A stretch of DNA of 24,652 nucleotides, from positions 1 through 24,652 of the forward strand of contig JADGBP010000001.1 in assembly GCA_015231395.1 (NCBI GenBank), in the 5' to 3' direction. Below, one piece after another: positions 16,201-23,880 of the stretch (positions are counted from its first letter, which is position 1; each line of letters starts with the position of its first letter). A model generated the notes under the pieces. That model had not been told where the DNA came from. It did no database searches and was given only the letters and a program-made list of their open reading frames with translations. The translations under genes were made by a program, and so were the position numbers. The stretch is from Desulfamplus sp. GTDB taxonomy: Bacteria > Desulfobacterota > Desulfobacteria > Desulfobacterales > Desulfobacteraceae.

Positions 16201-16275
16201 AATAACCTGCCCATTTACCTCACCCCCCAGCCCCCCCTCTCCATATCTGGAGAGGGGGAGTTTGGGTAAGTTATT
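16201..16275. repeat. GC-rich intergenic palindrome between moeA and mobA
   Basis: CCCCCTCTCC pairs with GGAGAGGGGG around an ATATCT loop, within wider arms AATAACCTGCCC (from 16201) and GGGTAAGTTATT (to 16275). It stands out in GC content from its surroundings. Words such as CCTCACCCCCCAGCCCC resemble an intergenic repeat seen in many bacteria. Lying downstream of moeA, it may attenuate read-through into mobA. Confidence 0.75.
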
Positions 16276-16329
16276 TCGGACTCATTCCTTAGCTGTCATA
16301 GTTAATATTGCCGTTAATTTTGATACCAC

Positions 16330-17571
16330 TCATGGTATAATTTGAACTGAAATGATCTCTCCGGCAGAGATAACTGTTGTTCCTTCAGGTATAACTGCGA
16401 TAGCAGTTGCTTCTGCCATTGACTGCAAACGCCCTTTCTGACGAAGCGAATGAAAAACAGGAAGTTCTGCTCCATGCTTCTGATCATTATAGTCAATAAA
16501 GCCAAAAACAAACTGTGTCCAGTCAATATCGCGGCCATAAAGAGTTGAGTAGAGTCTTACCTTTTTCATACGAAGCCCTGGCAGGGGGTCTCCTGAAAGT
16601 TTCATAATGCCCGGCAGAGCAATCTGTAAAAATCCCATTATATTAGAAGGCGGCCCTCCGGGGAGTATAAATGTGGGTTTTTCCTTTAACATTCCAAACC
16701 CCACAGCTTTGCCAGGGCCTATTCTGATACGGTGAAACACCTTCTCCCAACCCATATCAGTGAGAACTTTAGCAACAAGATCTCTGTCACCTGTCCATGC
16801 ACCTCCGCTTGTAATGATTGCATCTGCATTATCTACAGCATGGGTCAAAGCACTTTTGATATCATCGCTGATATCTTTTGCTGTTATCATAATGGTTTCC
16901 ATTCCATAGCTATGACAGAATGCACTTAGGGCGACCATGTTGCTTGCATACAGTTTGCCTTCAGGAAGTGGTTGACCAGGAGCTACAACTTCGTTGCCTG
17001 TGGCTATAATGGCAACTCGGGGCTGTCTGAAAACAGGAATTTCACTGAAGCCTGCCGCAGCAAGAAGACCGGCAACTCCCGGGGTTAAAAGTTGATTTTT
17101 TTTCACAACACATTGTCCAGCTTTAACATCAGAGCCTTGTGGCAAAATATTTCGACCTGCTTCAGCAATGTTTTTTGCCAATATAGTGGTTGCCTCATTG
17201 TCCACCTCAACAAACTCCTCTGCAAGTACAGCATCAGCACCGTCAGGGAGTTTTGCACCGGTTAAAATTCGGAAAGCCTCGCCTGATTTAATATTTGATG
17301 ACTGTATAATATCTCCGGCAGCAGAACAGCCCGCAAGAGTTAAACGTACCGGTTGTTTCTCTTCGGCATAAAGCACATCTGCAGATTTTACAGCATATCC
17401 ATCTTTTAATGAGGCATTAATTGATGGAGAATCCACCATGGAGAACAGATCTGATGCTGAAATCCGTCCAGGGCACTCGTACAGAGAGATCATCTCTGTA
17501 CCAAGAGGGGAAATCCTGTCAGTTGTTTTTTTCAAGGCATCATCAAAACCCATGGGCAGCCATTTAATCAT
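16330..17571 (-). CDS. moeA: MoeA-type molybdopterin molybdenumtransferase
   Basis: A 413-residue protein of the MoeA/gephyrin-E family, which inserts molybdate into adenylylated molybdopterin. Visible motifs: DSPSINASLKDGYAVKSAD (47-65; family DGYAV), TGAKLPDGADAVLAEE (104-119), GRNILPQGSDVKAGQ (139-153), ATGNEVV (190-196), the MoCF-domain TSGGAWTGDRDL (254-265) and LPGGPPSN (303-310; family LPGNPVS). The GGAWTGDRD and GGPPSN segments differ from the usual GGxSxGxxD and GNPVS forms, so this may be a divergent subgroup, possibly acting on a tungsten or specialised cofactor; that is speculation. AGGAG lies seven bases before the ATG. Its 5' region carries two tandem hairpin units. Confidence 0.9.
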   Translation of the reverse strand: MIKWLPMGFDDALKKTTDRISPLGTEMISLYECPGRISASDLFSMVDSPSINASLKDGYAVKSADVLYAEEKQPVRLTLAGCSAAGDIIQSSNIKSGEAFRILTGAKLPDGADAVLAEEFVEVDNEATTILAKNIAEAGRNILPQGSDVKAGQCVVKKNQLLTPGVAGLLAAAGFSEIPVFRQPRVAIIATGNEVVAPGQPLPEGKLYASNMVALSAFCHSYGMETIMITAKDISDDIKSALTHAVDNADAIITSGGAWTGDRDLVAKVLTDMGWEKVFHRIRIGPGKAVGFGMLKEKPTFILPGGPPSNIMGFLQIALPGIMKLSGDPLPGLRMKKVRLYSTLYGRDIDWTQFVFGFIDYNDQKHGAELPVFHSLRQKGRLQSMAEATAIAVIPEGTTVISAGEIISVQIIP

Positions 17572-17921
17572 TGAAATCTCCTGTAAACAGTATAGGGTTA
17601 CCTTGAAAACACATTTTTGCTGTCATGATCCGGGGTTGACAAAACCCGTCCATGAGCGTTTATCGTGAAAACACATTTGCTTTTCATGTTCCGGGGTGGT
17701 CGCAATCCAACCATGATGGTTTAGTTAGCATTTAACCATCAAAAAGTCAAAGCTATTTTTATATATTTTTTTCTATATATTACTATATTATTCTATAATT
17801 TAAGTGAAAATTTACTTAAAATTTACAATTCAATTACTCCATATTTTTATCTTGTTATGTTTCTTAAGAATTTGGAGTGTATTTCATTCATATGAACCAA
17901 CAAAAAAATGATAAATGACAA
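17572..17921. other. 350-bp divergent intergenic region between moeA and the SDR gene
   Basis: The half next to moeA holds the tandem hairpin units; a further small hairpin GATGGTT/AACCATC lies at about 17714-17740. From about 17750 to 17860 the sequence is extremely AT-rich with TATATT-like words, suitable for promoters in either direction, but I cannot assign a specific -35/-10 pair. No gene is supported here. Confidence 0.7.
17603..17724. repeat. two tandem ~62-nt hairpin units upstream of moeA
   Basis: Unit one (17603-17664) and unit two (17665-about 17724) are imperfect copies: both open with TGAAAACACATTT, continue with TCATG.TCCGGGGT, and end with CATGA followed by GGTTTA/CGTTTA. Within unit one TCATGATCCGGGGTT pairs imperfectly with AACCCGTCCATGA around a GACAA loop; unit two can fold alike. 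On the minus strand they fall in the region likely to be the moeA 5' leader. I could not match them to the published molybdenum-cofactor riboswitch consensus. Confidence 0.7.
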
Positions 17922-19769
17922 ATGACAAAAAACTACTCGCCCGAAGAAATAAACAACTGTATTTCCATGCTTGAAAATATGGCTGAGAAGAGCGAACTGC
18001 TTGCACATATTCCAGAATCCCAAAGGATTGCTCTTTTATCGGCAGCCGGAAGAATCTCCCGACCAGACAGAAAATATCTGAAACAGAGACGCAAGGAACT
18101 CAACAAAATTCAACGAGAACCGGTCATAAAACATGACCGGCGAGCCAGAGCATCCACAGGCATCAGAAGTGCCAGAGACACCGATGTATTTGAGGCTCCT
18201 GCTCAAATCTCGGTTATATCTTCACATACCCATATGCTTCAGGTTGAGGCATCATCACATAAAACTCTTTGTTCACATAGCACGTCTGTACATAGTACGA
18301 CTGCACATACCACGTCTGCACATAGCACGACTGCACATAGCACGACTGCATCTTCATGTAATGATCCTGAACAACAACAACCGGCACAGGAACAGGAACA
18401 GCAGCAGCAATTGAACTCGCCCCGCAATTGCTACGTATGCAAGGCAAAATACACGACACTGCACCATTTCTATGACGCAATGTGTCCTGAATGTGCTGAA
18501 TTTAATTACCATAAAAGATTTCAAACAGCATCGCTTGAAGGACGCGTTGCTCTGATTACTGGTGCAAGACTCAAAATAGGATATCAGGCTACCCTGATGA
18601 TGCTGCGTGCAGGAGCAAAAGTTATTGCAACAACACGGTTTCCTGTTGATGCCGCCATTCGCTATGCTAAAGAGAAAGATTTCTATAAATGGAGGGAGAG
18701 GCTTGATATCTATGGTCTGGATTTAAGACATATACCAAGTGTCGAGATATTTGCAGGTTATATTGAAAATAGCTTTCATCGACTTGATATTCTTATCAAT
18801 AATGCCGCACAGACAGTCAGAAGACCCCCTGGCTTTTATGCCCATCTGATGGAAAATGAAAATATGGGAACAGAGGCATTACGAAGTTTTTATCCTGATG
18901 CGGCAGGGCTGCTTGAAGCTCATAGTTCCTGCAAAGAGAGATTGAACAACATATTTTTACAGCAACAATCTGATACACTACAAGAACACCCTAAAATACA
19001 AACCATTGGCAATGCATCTGAGACACAAAACATTGGTAATCCCTCTGAGACACGAACCATGAGAAACAATACAATATCTCTGGATAATGAGATTACCAAA
19101 CCTTCCTCAAATGGTTTATCCATGACGTGGAACAGCCACCATGATGACAGTCCTGCAATAGGGCTTCAGGCTTCTGCACGCCTCTCCCAGATTCCATACA
19201 GCTTTGATGACTCTGCAGGAACAGAAGATATCTTCCCCAGAGGCAAGCTGGATATGGATCTTCAACAGGTTGATTTGCGTACAACCAATAGCTGGCGGCT
19301 TAAACTCGGTGAGATTCACACATCTGAAATGGTGGAAGTTCAGCTTGTCAATTCCATTGCACCTTTTGTGCTTTGCAATAGACTGATTGAACTTATGAAA
19401 AAAGATTACACAGGAGAAAAACATATTGTCAATGTAACTGCAATGGAAGGAAAATTTCATCGCTTCAAACAGGCTTCTCGCCATCCTCATACCAACATGG
19501 CAAAAGCTGCATTAAATATGATGACCCACACGGCAGCGGCGGATCTTGCAAAATATGGCATATATATCAACGCGGTAGATACAGGATGGGTAACTGATGA
19601 AGACCCAGTTGCTCTTGCAAAACACAAGGAGGATGTACACGATTTTCAACCGCCGCTGGATATTGTAGATGGTGCTTCCAGAATCTGTGACCCCTTTTTT
19701 AATGGAATTATGACCGGAAAACACTGGTGCGGGAAATTTTTGAAAGATTACAAGCCTATTGACTGGTGA
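17922..19769 (+). CDS. atypical SDR-fold protein with Cys4 motif and repeat insertions
   Basis: A 615-residue protein. Residues 1-90 are helical and charged. A repeat-rich, low-complexity stretch (108-165) follows. [22 protein letters not shown] supplies two Cys pairs (170/173 and 188/191), a likely zinc site, just before a Rossmann fold: [16 protein letters not shown] has the SDR glycine motif (TGxxxxxG, 213-220), and [22 protein letters not shown] (288-309) holds the NNA strand. A second low-complexity insertion runs from about 335 to 450. The active-site region [14 protein letters not shown] keeps Lys528 of YxxxK but has Thr524 where catalytic Tyr belongs. This matches a known but little-studied SDR-like family with the same CxxC lead-in; its substrate is unknown. 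Dehydrogenase activity is uncertain given the missing Tyr. No strong Shine-Dalgarno is visible before the chosen ATG. Confidence 0.8.
   Translation: MTKNYSPEEINNCISMLENMAEKSELLAHIPESQRIALLSAAGRISRPDRKYLKQRRKELNKIQREPVIKHDRRARASTGIRSARDTDVFEAPAQISVISSHTHMLQVEASSHKTLCSHSTSVHSTTAHTTSAHSTTAHSTTASSCNDPEQQQPAQEQEQQQQLNSPRNCYVCKAKYTTLHHFYDAMCPECAEFNYHKRFQTASLEGRVALITGARLKIGYQATLMMLRAGAKVIATTRFPVDAAIRYAKEKDFYKWRERLDIYGLDLRHIPSVEIFAGYIENSFHRLDILINNAAQTVRRPPGFYAHLMENENMGTEALRSFYPDAAGLLEAHSSCKERLNNIFLQQQSDTLQEHPKIQTIGNASETQNIGNPSETRTMRNNTISLDNEITKPSSNGLSMTWNSHHDDSPAIGLQASARLSQIPYSFDDSAGTEDIFPRGKLDMDLQQVDLRTTNSWRLKLGEIHTSEMVEVQLVNSIAPFVLCNRLIELMKKDYTGEKHIVNVTAMEGKFHRFKQASRHPHTNMAKAALNMMTHTAAADLAKYGIYINAVDTGWVTDEDPVALAKHKEDVHDFQPPLDIVDGASRICDPFFNGIMTGKHWCGKFLKDYKPIDW
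18276..18350 (+). repeat. 15-bp in-frame tandem repeat, five units, in the SDR-like gene
   Basis: Units start at 18276, 18291, 18306, 18321 and 18336 and encode [20 protein letters not shown] and HSTTA. The last two are identical. A Gln-rich tract follows. Confidence 0.92.
19005..19058 (+). repeat. 27-bp in-frame duplication in the SDR-like gene
   Basis: Two adjacent units (19005-19031 and 19032-19058) encode IGNASETQN and IGNPSETRT within the second low-complexity insertion. Confidence 0.85.
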
Positions 19770-19825
19770 GATATTTAGAATCGACAAATCAGAAATCAGA
19801 GCTGTTCAATACATGCAAATATCAA

Positions 19826-19853
19826 AAAGCATTGTGCATAAAGCATTGTGCAT
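19826..19853 (+). repeat. exact 14-bp tandem duplication before the deaminase gene
   Basis: AAAGCATTGTGCAT occurs twice without a gap (19826-19839, 19840-19853). Noncoding, and not a multiple of three, unlike the coding duplications in this window. Confidence 0.9.
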
Positions 19854-19920
19854 ATTGTTTGAATTTTGCCAATAACTTCCTGAATAATATAATGGACTTA
19901 AACAGGAACTAAAACTTATT

Positions 19921-20586
19921 ATGACACTATTAAAACATAATAAATATATGAAACTTGCTCTTAAAGAGGCTGCCAAAGCCCTTGAACTGGGTGAGTTTCC
20001 GGTGGGATGCGTCATTGTTTTCAATGGAAAGGTTGTGGCAAGTGGCTCAAGACTTGGAACAGCATCGCCGGAAAAACGTCCAAGCGAGATTGATCATGCC
20101 GAGATCAGGGCATTAAAATCTCTTGAAGAAAATATCAATCATCATAAAAATATCAATCATCATAATGGTAAAAATATGAATCATCATGATGGTAGTGATA
20201 ATGGTAGAGATATGTGTATTGATAATGGTAGTAATATTGACAGAGAGATTATTAATATCATACCTGAAGAATGTATTATTTACTGTACCATGGAGCCCTG
20301 CCTCATGTGCTTTGGTGCAATTATACTTTCTGGCATCAAGCAGATTTTTTATGCTTTTGAAGATCCCATGGGAGGAGGCACATCCTGTAATCTCGGTGAA
20401 TTGCCAATCCTTTATCGGGAAAGTGGCATAAAGGTTGTACCCTATCTTTTTAGAGAAGAGAGTCTCAAGTTTTTTGCACAATTTTTTTCAAGGAAAAACA
20501 ATTTTTACTGGAAAAACAGCTTTCTTGAACAATATACCCTTAAAGAGGCAAATTATATAATACAGGCAAGTGAAACAGACAATTAA
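19921..20586 (+). CDS. TadA-like zinc-dependent deaminase with Asn/His-rich insertion
   Basis: A 221-residue cytidine/deoxycytidylate-deaminase-fold protein. Zinc site: His59 with catalytic Glu61 (DHAEIRAL) and Cys127/Cys130 (MEPCLMCFGAI). The opening KLALKEAAKALELGEFPVGCVIVFNGKVV is close to TadA, as is FEDPMGG. It probably deaminates tRNA adenosine-34 or a free purine/nucleoside; the C-terminal 60 residues do not look like standard TadA, so I leave the symbol blank. Between the two zinc motifs lies an insertion (about residues 70-113) rich in Asn, His and Gly, built from short duplications. Without it the protein would be of normal length. An internal ATG at 19948 is a possible alternative start. 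Confidence 0.85.
   Translation: MTLLKHNKYMKLALKEAAKALELGEFPVGCVIVFNGKVVASGSRLGTASPEKRPSEIDHAEIRALKSLEENINHHKNINHHNGKNMNHHDGSDNGRDMCIDNGSNIDREIINIIPEECIIYCTMEPCLMCFGAIILSGIKQIFYAFEDPMGGGTSCNLGELPILYRESGIKVVPYLFREESLKFFAQFFSRKNNFYWKNSFLEQYTLKEANYIIQASETDN
20131..20196 (+). repeat. in-frame NINHH-type repeats inside the deaminase gene
   Basis: AATATCAATCATCATAAA (20131-20148) is followed by a longer copy (20149-20172) and a third, AATATGAATCATCATGAT (from 20173). They encode NINHHK, NINHHNGK and NMNHHDG. Shorter GATAATGGTAG words continue to about 20235. Confidence 0.88.
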
Positions 20587-20590
20587 TGCA

Positions 20591-20669
20591 GAAACTGATT
20601 CGGATAACGGATGTAGGACAACTGATACAGATAGCAGATACAGACAACTGATGCAGATAACGGATACAG
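20591..20669. repeat. degenerate ~26-nt tandem repeats before ileS
   Basis: Units at 20591-20617, 20618-20643 and 20644-20669 are variants of ACAACTGATACAGATAACGG plus ATACAG. Noncoding. Unit length (26-27) would break a reading frame, consistent with its intergenic position. Confidence 0.8.
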
Positions 20670-20711
20670 GCGATTTATAAGGCGATCATAATGACTATAC
20701 CTTTTTTGTTC

Positions 20712-20740
20712 TTGACATCAATCCATGGCGTGGCTTAAAT
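20712..20740 (+). promoter_or_regulatory. candidate sigma-70 promoter for ileS
   Basis: A perfect TTGACA (20712-20717) is separated by exactly 17 bases from TTAAAT (20735-20740), a four-of-six match to TATAAT. It lies 83 bp upstream of the ileS start codon, giving a short leader. Prediction from sequence only. Confidence 0.5.
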
Positions 20741-20823
20741 CTGTCAACTCAGTTCAACTTTTTTATCTGATTGCAATAAAATGATAATATATTCAATAAT
20801 ATTTTAAGGAGCAATAAAGAACA

Positions 20824-23649
20824 ATGGATTATAAAAACACCCTGAACCTGCCTGTCACCAAATTTGCAATGAAGGCAAACTTAGCTGCACGGGAACCTGA
20901 ACAGTTAAAAGCGTGGGAAGAGTCCGGGCTATACCAGAAAATCAGACAATCTTCAGCAGGGAAAGAGACCTTTATTCTCCATGACGGCCCTCCCTATGCC
21001 AACGGTCATCTTCACATGGGACACGCCATTAACAAAATATTAAAGGACATTATAATTCGCTCAAGACAGATGGCGGGATTTGATGCACCTTATGTTCCAG
21101 GCTGGGACTGTCACGGGCTTCCGATCGAGCATAATGTTGACCAAAAACTTGGTTCAAAGAAAAAAGAGATGACACCTGTCCAGATCCGTCAGGCGTGCCG
21201 AAAATATGCTGCTGGGTTTGTAGATATTCAGAGGGACGAGTTCAAACGGTTTGGAGTTGCAGGGGAGTGGGACAAACCCTATCTGACAATGAACAATGCC
21301 TATGAGGCAAGAATCGCAAAAGAGTGCGGCGAGTTTGCCCTTAGCGGTGATATGTTTCTTGGCAAAAAACCAATCTACTGGTGCTGCAGTTGCGAGACAG
21401 CTCTTGCAGAAGCGGAGATAGAATACAAGGATCATGGATCTCCGTCCATATATGTCAAATTCCCTTTAAAAGACAATCTTTCAGATCTGCTATCTGAACT
21501 TAAGCCTTTTAAAACTGAAGATGTTTCAATTGTAATCTGGACAACCACGCCCTGGACAATTCCTGCAAATCTTGCTGTATGTCTCCACCCTGAGTTTGAA
21601 TATTGTGCCGTAAAAATAGAGAATCAGGGCATAATGATAATGGCAAAGGAGCTGGTTAAAAAAGTGATGTCCCAGTTTGCCATTGAAAACTACACAATTC
21701 TTGGCGATATAGCCTCAACTGCTCTGGAAAACAGAAAATGTACTCACCCCATGTATGACAGAGATTCTCTTGTTATACTTGGAACCCATGTCACGCTTGA
21801 GGCTGGCACTGGATGCGTTCATACTGCCCCTGGACATGGTGCAGATGACCATATTGTATCTCTTCGTTATGGGCTTGAGCCATACTCGCCTGTGCAGGGC
21901 AATGGCTGTTTTACCGATGAAGTCGAGGGTTTTGCAGGGCAGTTCATTCTCAAGGCAAACAAGGGAATTATTGAGGAACTTGACAGACGAAAAGCACTGT
22001 TGAAGTATGAGAACATGACTCACTCCTATCCCCACTGCTGGAGGTGCAAAAAACCTGTAATATTCCGTGCCACACCACAGTGGTTTATCTCCATGGATAA
22101 TTTAGGACTTCGTAAAAAGAGTCTTGAAGCTATTGATCAGGTTCAGTGGATACCAGCATGGGGCAAGGCAAGAATTTACTCCATGATTGAACACAGGCCT
22201 GACTGGTGCCTTTCAAGACAACGGGCATGGGGCGTTCCCATTCCTGTGTTTCACTGCGACAAGTGCTCAGAAGTTTATGTCACAAGAGAGTCTGTTGACA
22301 AGATTCACGCTCTTTTTACAGAGCACAGTTCAGATGTATGGTTTGAAAAAGATGTGGACTTCCTGATGCCAGATGGTGCGGTTTGTGCCAAATGCGGAAG
22401 CCGTGATTTCAAAAAAGATCAAAATATTTTAGATGTGTGGTTTGATTCCGGTGTAAGCCATGCTGCTGTATTAATGGAGAGAGATGGACTGAGCCGTCCG
22501 GCAGACCTTTACCTTGAGGGCAGCGACCAGCACAGAGGGTGGTTTCACAGCTCGCTTCTGACTGCTGTTGGAAGAACTGGAAAAGCACCCTACAAGGCAG
22601 TATTGACCCATGGTTTTGTTGTGGATTCCCAAGGCAAAAAGATGTCAAAGTCAGTTGGTAATGTTGTTGCTCCTGAAAAGGTGATCAAACAGCACGGAGC
22701 GGATATTTTAAGGCTTTGGGCAGCATCGGCTGACTATCGGGACGATGTTAGAATTTCCGACAACATAATCACGCAGCTCTCTGACGCTTACCGCCGTATC
22801 AGAAACACATGCCGGTTCATGCTTGGCAACCTTTTTGATTTCAATCCGGCAACTGATACCAGGTCAGTGGAAGGAATGTCAGACATGGACAGATTCATGC
22901 TGCACAAACTTGGGCAAGTCCTGAATAAATCGATAAAAGCTTATGATGCTTATGAGTTTCATACCATTTATCATACAATGTATAATTTCTGCACTGTGGA
23001 TCTTTCAGCATTTTATCTTGATATAATCAAGGACAGGCTTTACACATTTCCGGCAAAGGATCCAGCAAGACGTGATGCCCAGACAGTAATGTATCTTGTG
23101 CTGGATGCTATTACAAGAATTATGGCACCGATTCTGCCTTTTACAACTGAAGAGGTTTGGAAAGAGATGCCCGACTTTGACACAAAGGCACAAAGTGTCC
23201 ATCTTGCATTGCGTCCGGTTGCCGAACCTGCTTGGCAGGACGATCTTCTTGCTGCAAAATGGGAAAAGATAATAGCTGTCCGATCAGAGGTGACCAAAGC
23301 TCTGGAAGAGGCACGAGTCGCCAAAGCAATTGGTCACTCTCTTGATGCAAGCATTGGAATATATGTGGATGATGCTGATGTAAAGGAGATTTTGTCCTCA
23401 TTTGGAAAAGACTTGAGAGATGTATTTATTGTGTCCGACGCCTCGCTTTTGTCTGAACAGGTTGAGAATGCCTTTACCAGCAAGGAGTTGAGCAATAAGG
23501 ATATCAAGGCTCTCCAGGTCACTGTAAGAAAAGCCCAAGGTGAGAAGTGTGACCGTTGCTGGAAGTATGATCTCACTACAGGAATGAGAGAAGAACATGC
23601 AGGAACATGCTCCAGATGCTCAGGGGCTCTGGATATCATTAAAAAATAA
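20824..23649 (+). CDS. ileS: isoleucyl-tRNA synthetase
   Basis: A full-length 941-residue class I aminoacyl-tRNA synthetase that charges tRNA-Ile with isoleucine. Signatures: HLHMGH (HIGH motif) at 62-67 in [18 protein letters not shown]; the editing (CP1) domain with [15 protein letters not shown] and [46 protein letters not shown] at 606-610; and a C-terminal zinc ribbon with Cys909, Cys912, Cys929 and Cys932 (CDRCW, CSRC). This is the bacterial type with the C-terminal zinc site. AAGGAG lies 12 bases before the ATG, slightly far. It stands alone, with no T-box-like leader seen. Unlike several neighbours it carries no tandem-repeat insertion. Confidence 0.98.
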   Translation: MDYKNTLNLPVTKFAMKANLAAREPEQLKAWEESGLYQKIRQSSAGKETFILHDGPPYANGHLHMGHAINKILKDIIIRSRQMAGFDAPYVPGWDCHGLPIEHNVDQKLGSKKKEMTPVQIRQACRKYAAGFVDIQRDEFKRFGVAGEWDKPYLTMNNAYEARIAKECGEFALSGDMFLGKKPIYWCCSCETALAEAEIEYKDHGSPSIYVKFPLKDNLSDLLSELKPFKTEDVSIVIWTTTPWTIPANLAVCLHPEFEYCAVKIENQGIMIMAKELVKKVMSQFAIENYTILGDIASTALENRKCTHPMYDRDSLVILGTHVTLEAGTGCVHTAPGHGADDHIVSLRYGLEPYSPVQGNGCFTDEVEGFAGQFILKANKGIIEELDRRKALLKYENMTHSYPHCWRCKKPVIFRATPQWFISMDNLGLRKKSLEAIDQVQWIPAWGKARIYSMIEHRPDWCLSRQRAWGVPIPVFHCDKCSEVYVTRESVDKIHALFTEHSSDVWFEKDVDFLMPDGAVCAKCGSRDFKKDQNILDVWFDSGVSHAAVLMERDGLSRPADLYLEGSDQHRGWFHSSLLTAVGRTGKAPYKAVLTHGFVVDSQGKKMSKSVGNVVAPEKVIKQHGADILRLWAASADYRDDVRISDNIITQLSDAYRRIRNTCRFMLGNLFDFNPATDTRSVEGMSDMDRFMLHKLGQVLNKSIKAYDAYEFHTIYHTMYNFCTVDLSAFYLDIIKDRLYTFPAKDPARRDAQTVMYLVLDAITRIMAPILPFTTEEVWKEMPDFDTKAQSVHLALRPVAEPAWQDDLLAAKWEKIIAVRSEVTKALEEARVAKAIGHSLDASIGIYVDDADVKEILSSFGKDLRDVFIVSDASLLSEQVENAFTSKELSNKDIKALQVTVRKAQGEKCDRCWKYDLTTGMREEHAGTCSRCSGALDIIKK

Positions 23650-23675
23650 TGATTAGGCAACGCCCACACACACTA

Positions 23676-23803
23676 TCTGTCTGAATCAGGATGCTCAGGA
23701 TTAAAAGATGTACAGGATGAAAAAATCCTGCTTTATCCTGTGCATCCTGTTTATCCTGTGCATCCCTGTGCATCCTGTTTATCCTGTTTATCCTGATTCA
23801 GAC
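23676..23803. repeat. long palindrome with ATCCTGT tandem core (dispersed-element type)
   Basis: GTCTGAATCAGGAT (23679-23692) is the exact reverse complement of ATCCTGATTCAGAC (23790-23803). The left arm carries CAGGAT words, the right arm repeated (T/C)ATCCTGT words between about 23724 and 23790. The element begins with TCTGTCTGAATCA, the same 13 nt found at 13496-13508 in the other palindrome. It lies between ileS and the convergent GH94 gene. A short Cys/Pro-rich ORF across it is a product of the repeat. Confidence 0.85.
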
Positions 23804-23880
23804 AAAGGTAAACCACAATCCTTAAGTCAACAGCATTGGGAGAGCATGGAGGTGGGGCTTGTGATATTGTGGCAGCCAAT

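Noticed and set aside
17572..17740. Molybdenum-cofactor riboswitch before moeA
   Set aside because: Position is suggestive, but I cannot match the known consensus; the two tandem hairpins are better described as a repeat for now.
18133..18480. Overlapping ORFs on both strands across the SDR gene repeats
   Set aside because: Tandem repeats open all frames at once; only the frame carrying the CxxC and Rossmann motifs is coherent.
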